This document shows, piece after piece, positions 1 through 11,306 of a stretch of 64,000 nucleotides of DNA. How positions within the stretch are numbered: the stretch's first letter is position 1; every line of letters begins with the position of its first letter. Under the pieces are notes generated by a model, which saw nothing but the letters and a program-made list of their open reading frames with translations, made no database searches and was not told where the DNA came from. The position numbers and the translations under genes are program-made. Source of the DNA: Periconia sp. R9002 (Eukaryota; Ascomycota; Dothideomycetes; Pleosporales; Periconiaceae); the NCBI GenBank assembly GCA_023627715.1, contig JAMAHW010000040.1:1-64000 (forward strand), read 5' to 3'.

Positions 1-3000
1 TCCTGTTGCCTTAATTTCTAATTCCAAATCTAGGCGTCTACTTAAAGCATCCGCTAATTAATTCTCTACCCCCTTAATATAGATAATCTTAAAATTAAAT
101 GTAGATAGGAATTCTCACTATCTAGTGTATCGTTAGCCTAGGTCCTTATTTGTCATAAATCCTGTAAGGTTCTTATAGTCCATATAGACCTTAGTCCTGT
201 GTACTATACCTTAGAGGTACACTCTCTATTACTTAAAAGCCTTATATATCGCTAGCATTTTCTTATCGTAGATAGGATAGTTAAGCTCTAATAGTCCTAT
301 CTATTTTAAGAAGTATTCGACTAAATACTCATATCCTTCTATTAGGTTAATCTATAGTAAAGCGATACTATACGTAGAATTAGATGCGTCCGTTCTAACA
401 ATTCCGGGCCACTCTAGATTAAACATTCTTAGGATTAGTCGTTCTAAAAATCTTTTCTTAATTTCTTTAAAAGATTTTTAGCATTCCTCTATCTATTTAA
501 AAGGTACATCCTTCTTAGTAAGTCGTATAATAGGTTCCGTAAGTTTTAACTATCCCACTATAAACTTTCTGCAAAAGTTTACTAACCTGTTAAATTTCTA
601 GATTTCTATAACGTTCTTTAGTGCGGGCCATTCTTTAATCTACTTAATTTTATGTGGATTAATCCCTAGTTTCCCTAGTTCCACTATAAATCTTAAGAAG
701 TTAGTTTTCCTAGTGTAAAACTCGTACTTCCTTATTTTTAGAAATAGATAGTTTTCTATAAGTCTTTTTAGAACTTCGTGTATATATTATATATATTCTT
801 CTTTAGTTTCTAAGAATATTAGGATGTCGTCTAGGTACGCGAACATAAAAACGTCTAGGTGTTCCCTAAGTACTATATTAATTCTATCTTAAAATACCGC
901 AGGTGTATTAGTAAGTCCAAATAGCATAACCTAGTATTCGTACAGTCCATACTAGGTTCTAAAAGCCGTCTTCCATTTATGGCCTTCTTTAATTCTAATC
1001 TGATAGTACGCGTTAGTAATATCTAACTTTATAAAGATTGTAGCTTTTCTTATCCAATTTTAGAGGTTTACTATTAGTAGTAAAGGGTACTAATTTTTTT
1101 TTATAATAGCGTTTATCTTCCTATAATCTACGCATAACCATTTCTTAGTAGTCCCCTTTTTGTCTACAAATGTTGTTCTATATGATACTAGTAACTTTAA
1201 TAGTTTAATCTATCCTTTTCTAAGTGCTAAATTAACGTACTCTCTTTTGATTCGTGACTCTTCCTCCAATTTTTAGTAAATGGGTCCCTACCTAGTAGTT
1301 TTACCTTCTTCTAGTTTAATCTTAATATCCTATAGTTTATATTCTAGAAGGTAACCTTCGGGTTCCTAGAGTAGCTTTTCCTATTTCTTATATTCTTCTA
1401 GGAATTTCCTAACGTAGGTCTTAATATTTGCTCAGAGTCGTTCGTGTCGATAGCTGATTTTCTCTATCTACTAATTAATATTAGGGTTCGTTACTTTCAG
1501 CTATAGCATTCCTAAAATAACATCTTACTCGTTATCAATCTATGTTATATCTATAACTATGTTGTAGAGCTAGAGTCCTTCTAATACTAGCGTTAATAGC
1601 TTTATCTCAAATCGTATTAGTTCCTAAAATAGGTTTCCTTCTATAGTGTAAAGTTATCGTAGATACTACTTTATTATATACTTTATTCCCTAGTTCTTAA
1701 CGAATATTTTAGAGATAAAGTTCCTAGTTGCTCTACTATTAACTATAATTCGTATCCTTTTTCCTTAATAAACCCCGTTCGTTATAATGTATAGTCCTAT
1801 ATTCCCTTTAAGTTTCTCATTTTTAAGCTAGTAATAGGCGTTCTTCTTCTTTTCTATATGCTTAGCGCATTTATTGTTTATGTATTTATACTATAGCCTA
1901 CCTATAACGCATAGTAGTGGTAGATTTAGTCTAGGTTCGAGGATAAGGTGTCCTTTCTACCTATCTTTTAGGTGCTACCTATAGACTTCCTTACGTATAA
2001 TAACATCGATTTCTTATTCTTTATTTTAGATTAGCTAGGCTTAGTATTTCTTCTTTAGTATTATGTAAATCTGGCATTTCGTTTTAATGTATAATACCTA
2101 TACTATCTTATAGTATACGGGGTGCCCTATCTAAACTCAAGGGTCGTCCCCTTTCCTGTATTCGTCTTTCCTTAGCTTATCTTATACTAAAATATAGTAT
2201 TTAATAACCTTTCTAGGAGTGTGCGCGTCGTTAATCTATTTTATAAGCTTTAATAGCTTCCTCTACTCTACTTAAGTAGGCATCTTTTATTTTACGACGC
2301 ATTCGTTCTCTAACTAGTTCTAAAACGATATAAATCTAGTATTATATAGATATCGTATTTTCTATTCTTCATAAGCTTCTTTAAAGGTCATTTCTAGTCT
2401 AGCCTTTTCAACAAATCTCCAATCCCTAGAGTTATCCTAGCTTCCTAGGTCACTTTCTTCTGTAACTTCTATATAGACCGCCCCTAAATAGCGTTGTTTA
2501 GGTTTATACTACTAGCCGTTGTTAGAACTTCCTTCCCTAGAGGATTCTAATTTTTCCTCTTTTACTATTATAGAAGGTGTTAGTATAAGATATTTAGTAG
2601 TATCTTCTAACCCCTTACTGATTTTCCTACTAGATTCTACCTATTCGCGGGTCCTATCCTTACTTACTGCCATTTTCTCGTGTTTCCTATTTAGAAACCA
2701 GCCATTTCCTTATTTAGCTTTAATGTAAATTAGGCAGTCGTCCTTATAACAAAAGGTCTAGTATAGCCCAGCATACTTACTATTAGCCGCGATCTTTTCC
2801 CTAGATCCTTTGTTCCTAAATCTTTCTAAAGTCTTATCTATATTTTTAGCTTAGCTCTCTTTAGCCTTCTTACTATAGCAGTCTTAAGCGAAGTGTTTCT
2901 TTTTTCTACAACTATAGCATATAAGGTTCTTCCTCTTATCGTCCTTAGGTTTAGTCTTACTTCTATAGTCTTTTACATAGTAGTCTTTCTTTCTACAATT

Positions 3001-4416
3001 AAAGCATTTAAATTCCTTTTTCTTAGATTTCTCATCTTTATTCGCGTCTAGGATCATTAGATCGCTATAGTCCTAGTTCTAGTATCCCTATAATATCTTC
3101 TTCTTTTTCCATTACTAGAGCTCATTATCTACACTTAGAGCTTATCTCTTAAGTGCGTCAAGTGTTGTTAGTTTATCTATACGAATCATCTTATAAGTGA
3201 TTTCTGGCTTAAGTCCTTTATAAAATTAGGATATTAGAGATAGCTCGTTCTATTCCGTGTTTATAGATAACTATTTAAACATAGATACATAGTTAAGTAC
3301 TAACTTTTCTTATTTAAGCTTCTAGAGTCTTTTAGTAGATTATCGTTAAATGTTCTCATCTCTAAATACCCCCTTAAGTTTCTAGGTAAAGTAGTTAAAG
3401 TCGCTAAAAATTAAAACTGTCTCTAGTTTTCGCATTCTAAGTGTAAACGTCCTATAATCCGTCTAGTAGAGTTTAAACCACCTTATAGCCTTATCCTTAA
3501 GATGCATAGCTACGTAGGCTACTTTCTTTTCCTTAGTGTCGAAGTGTGCTGCTTATATGTCTAGATATAGCATAGCATTAGCTAAGAAAGGTCTTAGTTT
3601 GTTCTAAGTTCTATCAAACTTTTCTATAGTTAGGAGCTTTAGTAGTTTCTTTATCGCGCTCAACTAGAGCCAATAGACAAGTGTTAATTATTCTTACTAC
3701 TTACCTAGCACTACTTTAAGTTGTGCTTCGTTTTGTTCGAGACTATCCTTTAGAACCTTATTTTACGCTATTAAGGCTTAGATAGCTTCTTTCATTTGTT
3801 AATAATCTGTGTTATTAGACGAACGTACTAATAGAGCCGCTGCTCCCTCAGGTTATTATCCTAGTGCTATTATTTAGCTTAGACCGTACGCTACTTACGC
3901 TTCGCTCTTCTAATACTCAATCGTTAAACTATTAGAGTCCTACTTAGGCCTTAAAGTAGGATACTAGGTAGTGCGTAAGGGGAGTAAATAGAAGTATAAT
4001 ATCACGGGATAACGGTAGGGTGTATAACCGTTAATAAGCACGATGCAATAGATTCTAAACAGTAGATATTAAAAGTAGAGTAGCTCTTTAGTTAAAAGAT
4101 TGAATTAACGATAAAGACTATCTAAAGAGTGTGATGCGTACTTACTATATACTAATAAAATTCTTAAGCTCTATAGCTCTATAGTCTCCGTTAACCGTAG
4201 AAACACATATCTTATAGAGACGTCTCTATATCTCTGTCTGTCTTAGCATCCGCAGAGTCACAGAGCCGTTACATAACCCTTAGTCACGTGTCTATATTAT
4301 AGTCTGCCTCAGGTCCAAGATCCTAGTCCTTATCCTTATAGTGCCACTCATAATCATTATCAAAATTACACTCACTACGAGTGCTAAGAGTAATTCTGCG
4401 AGGCACGGCCGTAACA
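1..4416 (-). mobile_element. RIP-mutated Ty3/Gypsy LTR retrotransposon, incomplete at the left edge
   Basis: Reading the minus strand, recognisable Gypsy domains occur in order with many in-frame stops: a gag start near 3794, two CCHC zinc knuckles (about 3006-2965 and 2919-2878), an aspartic protease (about 1760-1710), reverse transcriptase with the FAYLDDIL motif (YLDD at 837-826) and RNase H (TDAS motif near 405, then a YPIYDKKMLAIYK segment near 285-240). The integrase would lie to the left, outside the window. Changes fit RIP (C:G to T:A): the first knuckle has a stop where Gln is expected, the second has Tyr in place of His and Cys, and the protease reads VNSRAT instead of the usual VDSGAT, so the catalytic Asp is lost. 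The element cannot be autonomous. No intact coding frame longer than about 70 codons is present. Confidence 0.88.
4020..4416 (-). repeat. Probable 5' LTR of the Gypsy element
   Basis: On the minus strand the less mutated block begins TGTTACGGCCGTG at 4416, which has the TG start typical of LTRs, and lies directly upstream of the gag region. A possible end, GGTTATACA, falls near 4021. The second LTR is outside the window, so the boundaries cannot be checked by comparing copies, and no clear tRNA primer site was identified. The borders are approximate. Confidence 0.45.
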
Positions 4417-5288
4417 ACTGCCCTATAAAGTTATATTAAGATCTAATATTATTTTAGGTCTATAGGATTTACCTATAGTAACCCTAAATTCTATAGCCCT
4501 CTATCTTTTAGCGTGTATAGTGTACATTTAAATCCTATAGGGTCTATAGAGTTTAGTTATATATGTTAGGGTAAAAGATTTATAGTATAAAGTTATAAAT
4601 TTATATTAGGTATTAAAGTATCTTTTCTTTATAATTAATTAGTAAAATTAGTTATAGTATTAATACTAGTTTAAAATCTTATTATAATATCTTTAGCTAG
4701 AGACGTATTTATAGGTAAATATTAATTATATAATTAAGTCTTAAGAGTTAGTGTTCTATTTCTTATTACTATCTAGCTTTTACTATCTAACCTATACTAA
4801 GTATAATTCTAATTTAATATAAATAAATTACTTCCTCTTATCTATAGAATTAATAGAAGAGTTTTAGGCAATTTTCTAAACTTTTAAAGGTGTAGGTAGG
4901 CTTATAATAGCTGAAAAATATAATAAGAAGTAGGTAAGCGACTTAGGGTTGCGGCGAAAATGTAGCCCCCACGGAGGACGTCGCCGAGGTAGACATCGCT
5001 AAGGTAAACGTCGCCGGGATAATCGTATCGCAATGTGCGGCTGCTTCAGCAACGCCGGATTTGGTTTAACATGCATACTGTATCAGCCCATCCTTGCAGG
5101 GTCAGTGGTAGGCCCAACCATTGATAAGTATGGCAAAGCGCTCGGATAAGGGTACAAAAGGATTCATCTCATGCCCTGTCCCTACATTCCAGCCTCGTGA
5201 AGTGCCGAACGTTTGCAAAGGGACCTTGCGATGTTCCAGCCGCCAAATCTATCCAGTGGTAGACTCAAACGACAAATCTTGTGTCATT
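4417..5288. other. Intergenic: AT-rich RIP-like DNA, then a GC-richer stretch with a 15-bp tandem repeat
   Basis: Positions 4417-4930 are very AT-rich and look like further RIP-affected DNA with no recognisable coding frame. From about 4940 the composition changes abruptly to normal. Three imperfect 15-bp units built on GTCGCCGAGGTAGAC lie at 4980-5024. Positions 5030-5288 probably hold the promoter and 5' leader of the next gene. Confidence 0.5.
4980..5024. repeat. Three imperfect 15-bp tandem units
   Basis: The units at 4980-4994, 4995-5009 and 5010-5024 share the pattern RTCGCYRRGRTARWC. They sit at the junction between AT-rich repeat-derived DNA and ordinary gene-bearing sequence. They could be the end of an inserted element or a decayed coding repeat. 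Confidence 0.5.
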
Positions 5289-8200
5289 ATGGCTCAACAT
5301 TCAACATCATCAGTCAATATGGGCTTTTCAAGCCTGGACGGAGGGCGTCAAGACGTGGGCAAAGAGCCGTCTGAAGACTTCGTGATTGCATTCTTAGACG
5401 TCCCCAAAGTGGGCGAAAAGAAACTCAAAGAGTTTTCGTCTGGTGAGTCTGATCAATGCGTATTTCGCGCCCCGCTGACTGACAATGCAACTGCTAGACG
5501 GTCCCGGAAAAGTCCGACCAATGCTCCAAATCAACGAAAATTCACTCACCTCAAACCCAAACAGCGAAGGTGAAGACACCAAGGACGTGGGTGGAAGTGG
5601 GAATAGTTCAGATGTAGGAATCAAGGACCTATGGGAGCATTTTGAAGATTCGGACGGAGAGTCCAAGGTCCCAGACGAAGTGGTTCGGGAGGCCCGCGGA
5701 TATGCATCTTTTGGAGATTCTGGCACAACAGCAACTGTCAATACGAAAGGAGATCTTGTACAGATAACTCGTTACCTCGGAGCTGGCCGATCGCGTTTCT
5801 TCTGTGTGGATCTCCCTTGCATACCAGAGCCTTGCCGTATCCAGGCTCGCGCAGAACAACTCATGGAAATCTGCACGCAGGGAACAGACTGCATACCACT
5901 GGATCTCGTAGGCCCTTGGCCATTACAGCTGTTGAAGGCGAACAAAATGTTTCCTGGGATGGAATTTGTTGATTACCGGTGGCCTAGATTCACAGCTTCA
6001 CCCCCGAGCGAAGATTTCACAATGACAATACAATACTTTGCTGAACAAGACACGATCTTTCAACACTACACTTTCACAACAGTAAATCCTGTCGAAATAC
6101 CGTCCACTGTTGCTATCTCGGCCGACCTTCGCATAAGAGATTTGGAGTGTGATGATCTCAATTTCGAGTTTAACAAAGAGGATCTGTCGGCTTCGTCCCG
6201 TTATTACCACGGACTGGGTCCACATGGTCGTAGCGTCGTTTTGGCCCATAAGCTCGAACAAGAGTTTCAAACACCAGATGGAACCGCTGATACCGTGGCC
6301 TTGGTTATCGGCATATTCGTTAATCAGACAGCCCAGGAACTTGAGAGGGTTCCGGAAGTCGGCAACAGAGATCCCTGGTACCTAACCAAGAGCAAGGACA
6401 CCAACTCGGTGTTCATGTTGAGTCGTGACAATCCTCTTGAGATTACCATAGCTTTCAGGTTGCAGCTCATGCCACAAGAGGCTGATTGGAGGCTTGGTTT
6501 AATCCCTGATGTAGCACTCTTCGGGATGTACGATGTCCTTGCTCAAGTCCCTTGCGATATACCCTCCCTTACGGACAACATGTCCCTGAACTTCGTTATG
6601 CGACGTAATTTAGAGCATATCCTCTCAGTGTGCAGCATAGCAGTAAGACCACATCCGAAGCAGACGAAAGAACACAAATCAGCCGAAGAAAATCCAGCTA
6701 TTGTAATAACGTGTGGAGATTTATCCGGCCATCGGATTGTAAACTCAGCGAGCTAGTAAGATCTTCTACGTGATTTAATTCAATCTGCAACTAACGAAAC
6801 TAGTTTTGCATTCCAGTTCCTACTGAAGGTACTTCGATTTCTGAACAAATCCGAAGCTGACACAAAGAATGGTCTCCGGATCGGCAAGCTGCGCAGTAGA
6901 ATCGAAGAGACATGCTGGGCGCATGTGAACGCGATTACAAACCCTCACCTTCTCAAGGATTACCACAGTGCAACCCGCCAAGCCGCGAGTACAAAGGATC
7001 ATCCTGATGCTTTCCTCGAGGCGGTGAAGGGGCGCTCCCTGACAGATATACCACTCCAAATCATTAAACTGGCCACGTTTGCGACAAGGTCAACGACCGA
7101 TGACTCAAAGAAACAGCATATTAAAAAGTATTTGAGTGATCACATTCGACCTTGGATCCAGAGTTTGGATAACAAGAACAAACGAGGATTTTTTGCGTTT
7201 TCTCGTCCACTCAAAACTGCGACACAGGTCTTTTATCTAGAGGATCATATCTGGATTTGGAGAGCATTAAAATGCCTTGAGGACGTTGGTCTTGAAAGCA
7301 AGCTCTCGAGAAGAGGTGCAGCTGACACAGCGAAGCAGCACGAACCCTATTACAAGGCGAAGCATGAAGAACGTCGAATGGATTTTTCATTCGACTACGC
7401 GTCCGCAGAATTTCGACTCCACGTCCTGGCACGGTTTACCACAGAAAACCTCATCTCCGAACAACGGATGCTTGCTGTCAAGCGTTCACCACTGGAAAAT
7501 CGATTTGTGCTCCGTTCTCGAGATACGGCGTTATTCTACAGCCCCAAAAAAACCGAGGAACTATTTTTCTCTAAATACATTCCTTTGTGGAAGAGTACAA
7601 TTGACTGTCAACAGTCCCATGAAGACAACGAAGATTCTAAGTGGGACAATCCATTACGCTATGGTTTGGCCATGTTGATGGGAAGTACGGGCATTCAGAT
7701 CAATTCGAAAAAGTCTGCAGATATGCACAAGGACGCAAAAGGTGAACTGATACGAATTGCTTCAGCATATGGGAATGGTCTCATACCTGGTGCCTTCAAC
7801 TCAGTGACAAAGGAGCCTCAAATCTTCCGGAATGAAGCCTGGAGGGACTTTTATTGGCACCGCACATTTGAAGTCCCATATATCCTTTTGGTGGCTGCTA
7901 ACTTTACGAAATCATCAAGAGTATTGGGCGTCTCTCCTAGCGAAAAAACTACTAAGCGAAAATTGCAGATGAAGAGATACATTCCGTTCAACAACCTCAT
8001 TGACCCGAAAAGTATCAATGAGATGTCGGACGAATGGCTGTACAGTGTTCCGGATTTCTTAGATTTCGATCCCAGCTTCCAAAGCTTGTCTGACGCGTTG
8101 GAGCTGGTTCGGACTGAACGTGACAGGGAAAACTTTGTTTCTGAAACTGCGTTCCCTGTGCTAAAAGCTGGGAAACGATACGTGGAGGACAAGCCCGAAT

Positions 8201-9855
8201 TTGCGGATAAGCTGTTGAAGGGCGCCATAATCGACATTCCGCAAATTAAACGTGGAAAAGTAGAGTCTACAACTGACATAGTACTAGATCCCGAGGGTTC
8301 GTTCAAAGTTTTGAACAATGACGAGCTTTGGAAGAAGCTTAATACGAGACGGTCTCAAAAGAATGCCAAGAAGAGATTTGTGTGGTTTCTAAAACCAGAC
8401 TTTGACTCCGCATTCATCTGCTATGCCTCATCCTCGGAGAGTGAAAGGGCATACATCTCATCTTTCTTGGAGAAGCATCATCAGAGAGACAAACACTTCT
8501 TCGAATATACGTCAGCAGCTTCCAACATATGGCGAACTGAACTCCAGCTGTCATTCTATCAGTTAATCGATGAAGGGGACAGTTGTATGGAGTCTGATGT
8601 AAATTTTCTAGGAGGCAAAAGGACGATCAGGAAAGCGGCCATGGCCTTCCATTTCTCTGGAGATTTTTTCGACCGGTATTGGACTTGCCATTTTCTTGAC
8701 CATGATCCGGAAACACGCTTGAAAAAGCGAAGTCACGCGAATGATTCTGGGAAACCCAAGAAGGTATCGAAAAAACAGTTTGACGACAGCAAAAATAATC
8801 AAATTCTGTTCCAAATGCTTTTCAGAAAGCTCACGGCACCCAGTAGACTGCTTCAAGGTATCGAAGCCTCCAACCAACCGTGGCGCCAGCGCAAAGTATT
8901 GGAACTTCTTTTGTTTGATTGGATACTCCAACGTATCTATATGCGCTACAAATTAATGTTTGAGGAGATGGGTGATCAATTGAACAACCTCCTCTCACAA
9001 CACAAGTTACCTGGCTCCAGGACCAAAGACGTTCTCTCGGTCTCAAACGCACTATTCTCATCTCCAATAGACTACGAAACTTACCTTCAATTCAGTAAAC
9101 AATGGCCACAATTTCAGTATACTCTGCAGGTCATGGAAGAAGACTTGAGCCAGATACTCCAGAAGGTTTCGCTGTGGAGGACTCGTGAAAAAGACCGTGA
9201 GCCGGAAAACCCCCGGTGGACACGGAACGACGAGGGTAAATACCGGGCGGCCATAACCAAATTCAAGGCCTCGAACAATCACAGAATCAAGAAGTTGGAG
9301 CGCTCTCTGGCGCAAATTCAATCCCTGAGGTCGTCACTAGTGACTCGATTAGAATCCACTAGAAGCGAGCTGAATTTCCAGAGTGCGGAGAATGTTCGGT
9401 TTTTCACTTACGTGACTGTTATTTTCCTACCTCTAGGATTTGCTACAGGACTATTCAGCATGAACGGGACTCCTCCAACCGCGGCCATAATCGGCATGAT
9501 CGTCGCTGCAGTTATTGCTTTGTTTTTTACAGCGGTTGCTCTGGCTAACGCCCAGACGTTGGACAAGGAGCTGTTCAAAAGGGTTGGCAGAGTCCTCGGC
9601 TATGGTACCAAGATGTATTATTTTGTTGCTGGTAAGCTGAAAGCAGCACTCAAGGCAGTACTGAAGGCAGCGCCAGAGACAGCGGAAGATACCCAGTTCA
9701 AGCAGGATTCAAGCAGCGTGGGTTCTCCTAGTCCAAGGGAGTTAGAGGATGCGAAAGGTGCAGCGCAGAACTCGCATAGTTCTCCATTGAATAGCGGGGT
9801 CTTTGGCGTTATATACTCTTGGGTGGTGTCGTTGTTTTCATGGTTCAGACAGTAG
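5289..9855 (+). CDS. Large fungal protein with C-terminal CorA-like transmembrane domain
   Basis: Spliced model: exons 5289-5442, 5498-6738 and 6817-9855 (introns of 55 and 78 bp, GT-AG with CTGAC/CTAAC branch sites), exactly 1478 codons giving 1477 residues. The start is the ATG at 5289, because the upstream in-frame codon at 5121 is TTG. The long N-terminal region matches no enzyme domain I recognise. Near residues 1320-1370 there are two hydrophobic segments separated by a short loop, with GLFSMNG at the end of the first. This resembles the GMN signature that closes the first membrane helix of CorA-type Mg2+ channels, but the Gly is Ser here. A charged helical region precedes it, as in CorA-like proteins. 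Many large Pezizomycotina proteins carry this tail, and their function and ion transport are unproven. The C-terminus has a further hydrophobic patch. Membrane location is likely; the role is unknown. Confidence 0.8.
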
Positions 9856-10293
9856 TGTCGTGGATAAGAAGGTAAAAGGACTGACGACAGCGGGCACTGG
9901 GGTTTCTTCATTATACGGTGCTTAAACATCCATAGAGCTTGATTCTTAGGGGAAGAACATTCTCTGTGAATGTCACGGTTTTCCAGAACTCTTCGAACCC
10001 TCACTTAGGGTGGATTCGCTTGCGTCCAATCCCAGGTCTTTTTATACAGTAGTGATAAACCGTAAGACGTCCAGGAAAGAGTCCGTCACTTTCCCAATAC
10101 TTGTATCTTCTCTACAAGTAAGTCGTCTTGTTTGTAGAGGTTCTGAATTTAACCCTGGGCTTCTGCGGGTATTTGTTAAGCATACACTTAGCGGCTGAAG
10201 GGCCTAGAGGGTACTGTAAAAAGTTTGGTCTGCTTAGATTTCTCAGTCTAAACGCACAAGTTATTTCTGTTAGCAGAGCTAGCTAAAGTTGCA
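9856..10293. other. Intergenic, 3' flank of the CorA-like gene
   Basis: There is no supported coding frame, repeat or RNA gene. It separates the CorA-like gene from the 3' end of the convergent NACHT fragment. Confidence 0.5.
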
Positions 10294-10815
10294 CTATATG
10301 TAATGTTTCATTGCGACTGCGTCCACTGACTTACATGTATACCCCACGAGAATGCCAGTCGCGGAGGGTTGCCGTTGGATAATGATTTGCGTCGAGAAGA
10401 AATAAAGCACAGGAACTCCTTTGCGTACGAGACGGTCGATTATATATGCAGCCAGCACCGCCTTCCCACTCCCAAGAGATCCTAAGAGATCGGAAAGTTC
10501 ATATAATGAGGACGAGGATAATATGATTACGAAATGATGTAGGGAAATCACAAGAACATACCTTGCACCCAAAGAATTCCTGTCTTTGTCAGTATGCCAC
10601 TGCTTGTATCCTCCTGAGGTTTGAAACCACGTTCCAGTTCCTTGCAGGTGGCAAAAAAGACGTTTCTTATACTCGCTCCCTTCACCATCATAGTCCGTGG
10701 GTTCCAAACATGCGCGAATCTTCCCAATGATCTCATCTGACTGGGCAAGGATGTCACTTGGATTCTCTGAAGCTTCCTCGTGTTCGATGAGAACCTTATT
10801 ATCGCCACGTTTCAT
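10294..10815 (-). pseudogene. Decayed N-terminal fragment of a NACHT-type ATPase (NLR-like)
   Basis: The translation contains the block that precedes and enters fungal NACHT domains: a CLxPTDYDGEGSEY-like segment, GTGTWF, YKQWH, then LWVQG joined across an apparent intron (10561-10482) to GSLGSGKAVLAA and VPVLYFF. The pieces do not lie in one frame. YKQWHTDKDRNS is in one frame and ILWVQG in another, so a single-base frameshift separates them, and a second shift follows YFF, where a QIISNGNPPR-like segment continues in another frame. The P-loop has Ala after the Lys, where Ser or Thr is normal. Nothing downstream encodes the rest of a NACHT or any repeat domain. In fungi such proteins act in non-self recognition. 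This copy is broken and short. Confidence 0.65.
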
Positions 10816-11306
10816 AATTCTTGTTCGCTGAATTTATATGGATCATGGCAGTTTTTTTTAATACTGGTAGTGCAAAATGCCGTAACAGAGATCGAAGATA
10901 AGGATAGTTTGAGCCCAAATGCTTAGCTGGAGCCAAAAATTATTACTAAGCTAGACCTATAAAAGCAACTTTTTTCAACGTGTACTTTTGAGACAGTGAC
11001 ACTTGATTTGAAATGCATCATTCAGCTCTTCGTGGTTTGGAATTTAATTGTGGATTAAGTTCCCGTCGATCTCGCAGCCGCGCCTGAACTTATGAACTCA
11101 CATTCACTGCGTTGACACTATAGGTTTTGCTCAGAAGGGATACGAGTATTTGCGACACCAGCAAACATCATATTTATACAGGTACACAACGATTCTGGGA
11201 ATCATATAACTATAAGACTACAAGAGTAGGAGTCACACCGCAAGCCTAGTAGACTCCACCAATGCTTATTTGTGTATTTGTTAAAGAGTTAACCTATTCA
11301 CCCTAC
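10816..11306. other. Intergenic
   Basis: This is moderately AT-rich and holds the presumed upstream region of the NACHT fragment and the 3' flank of the neighbouring P450. I see no gene, RNA or clear repeat. Confidence 0.5.

Noticed and set aside
2519..2728. 69-codon frame in the AT-rich region
   Set aside because: It lies on the plus strand, antisense to the mutated Gypsy element, and has no coding character.
5394..5741. 115-codon minus-strand frame
   Set aside because: It is antisense to the first two exons of the CorA-tailed gene and spans its intron.
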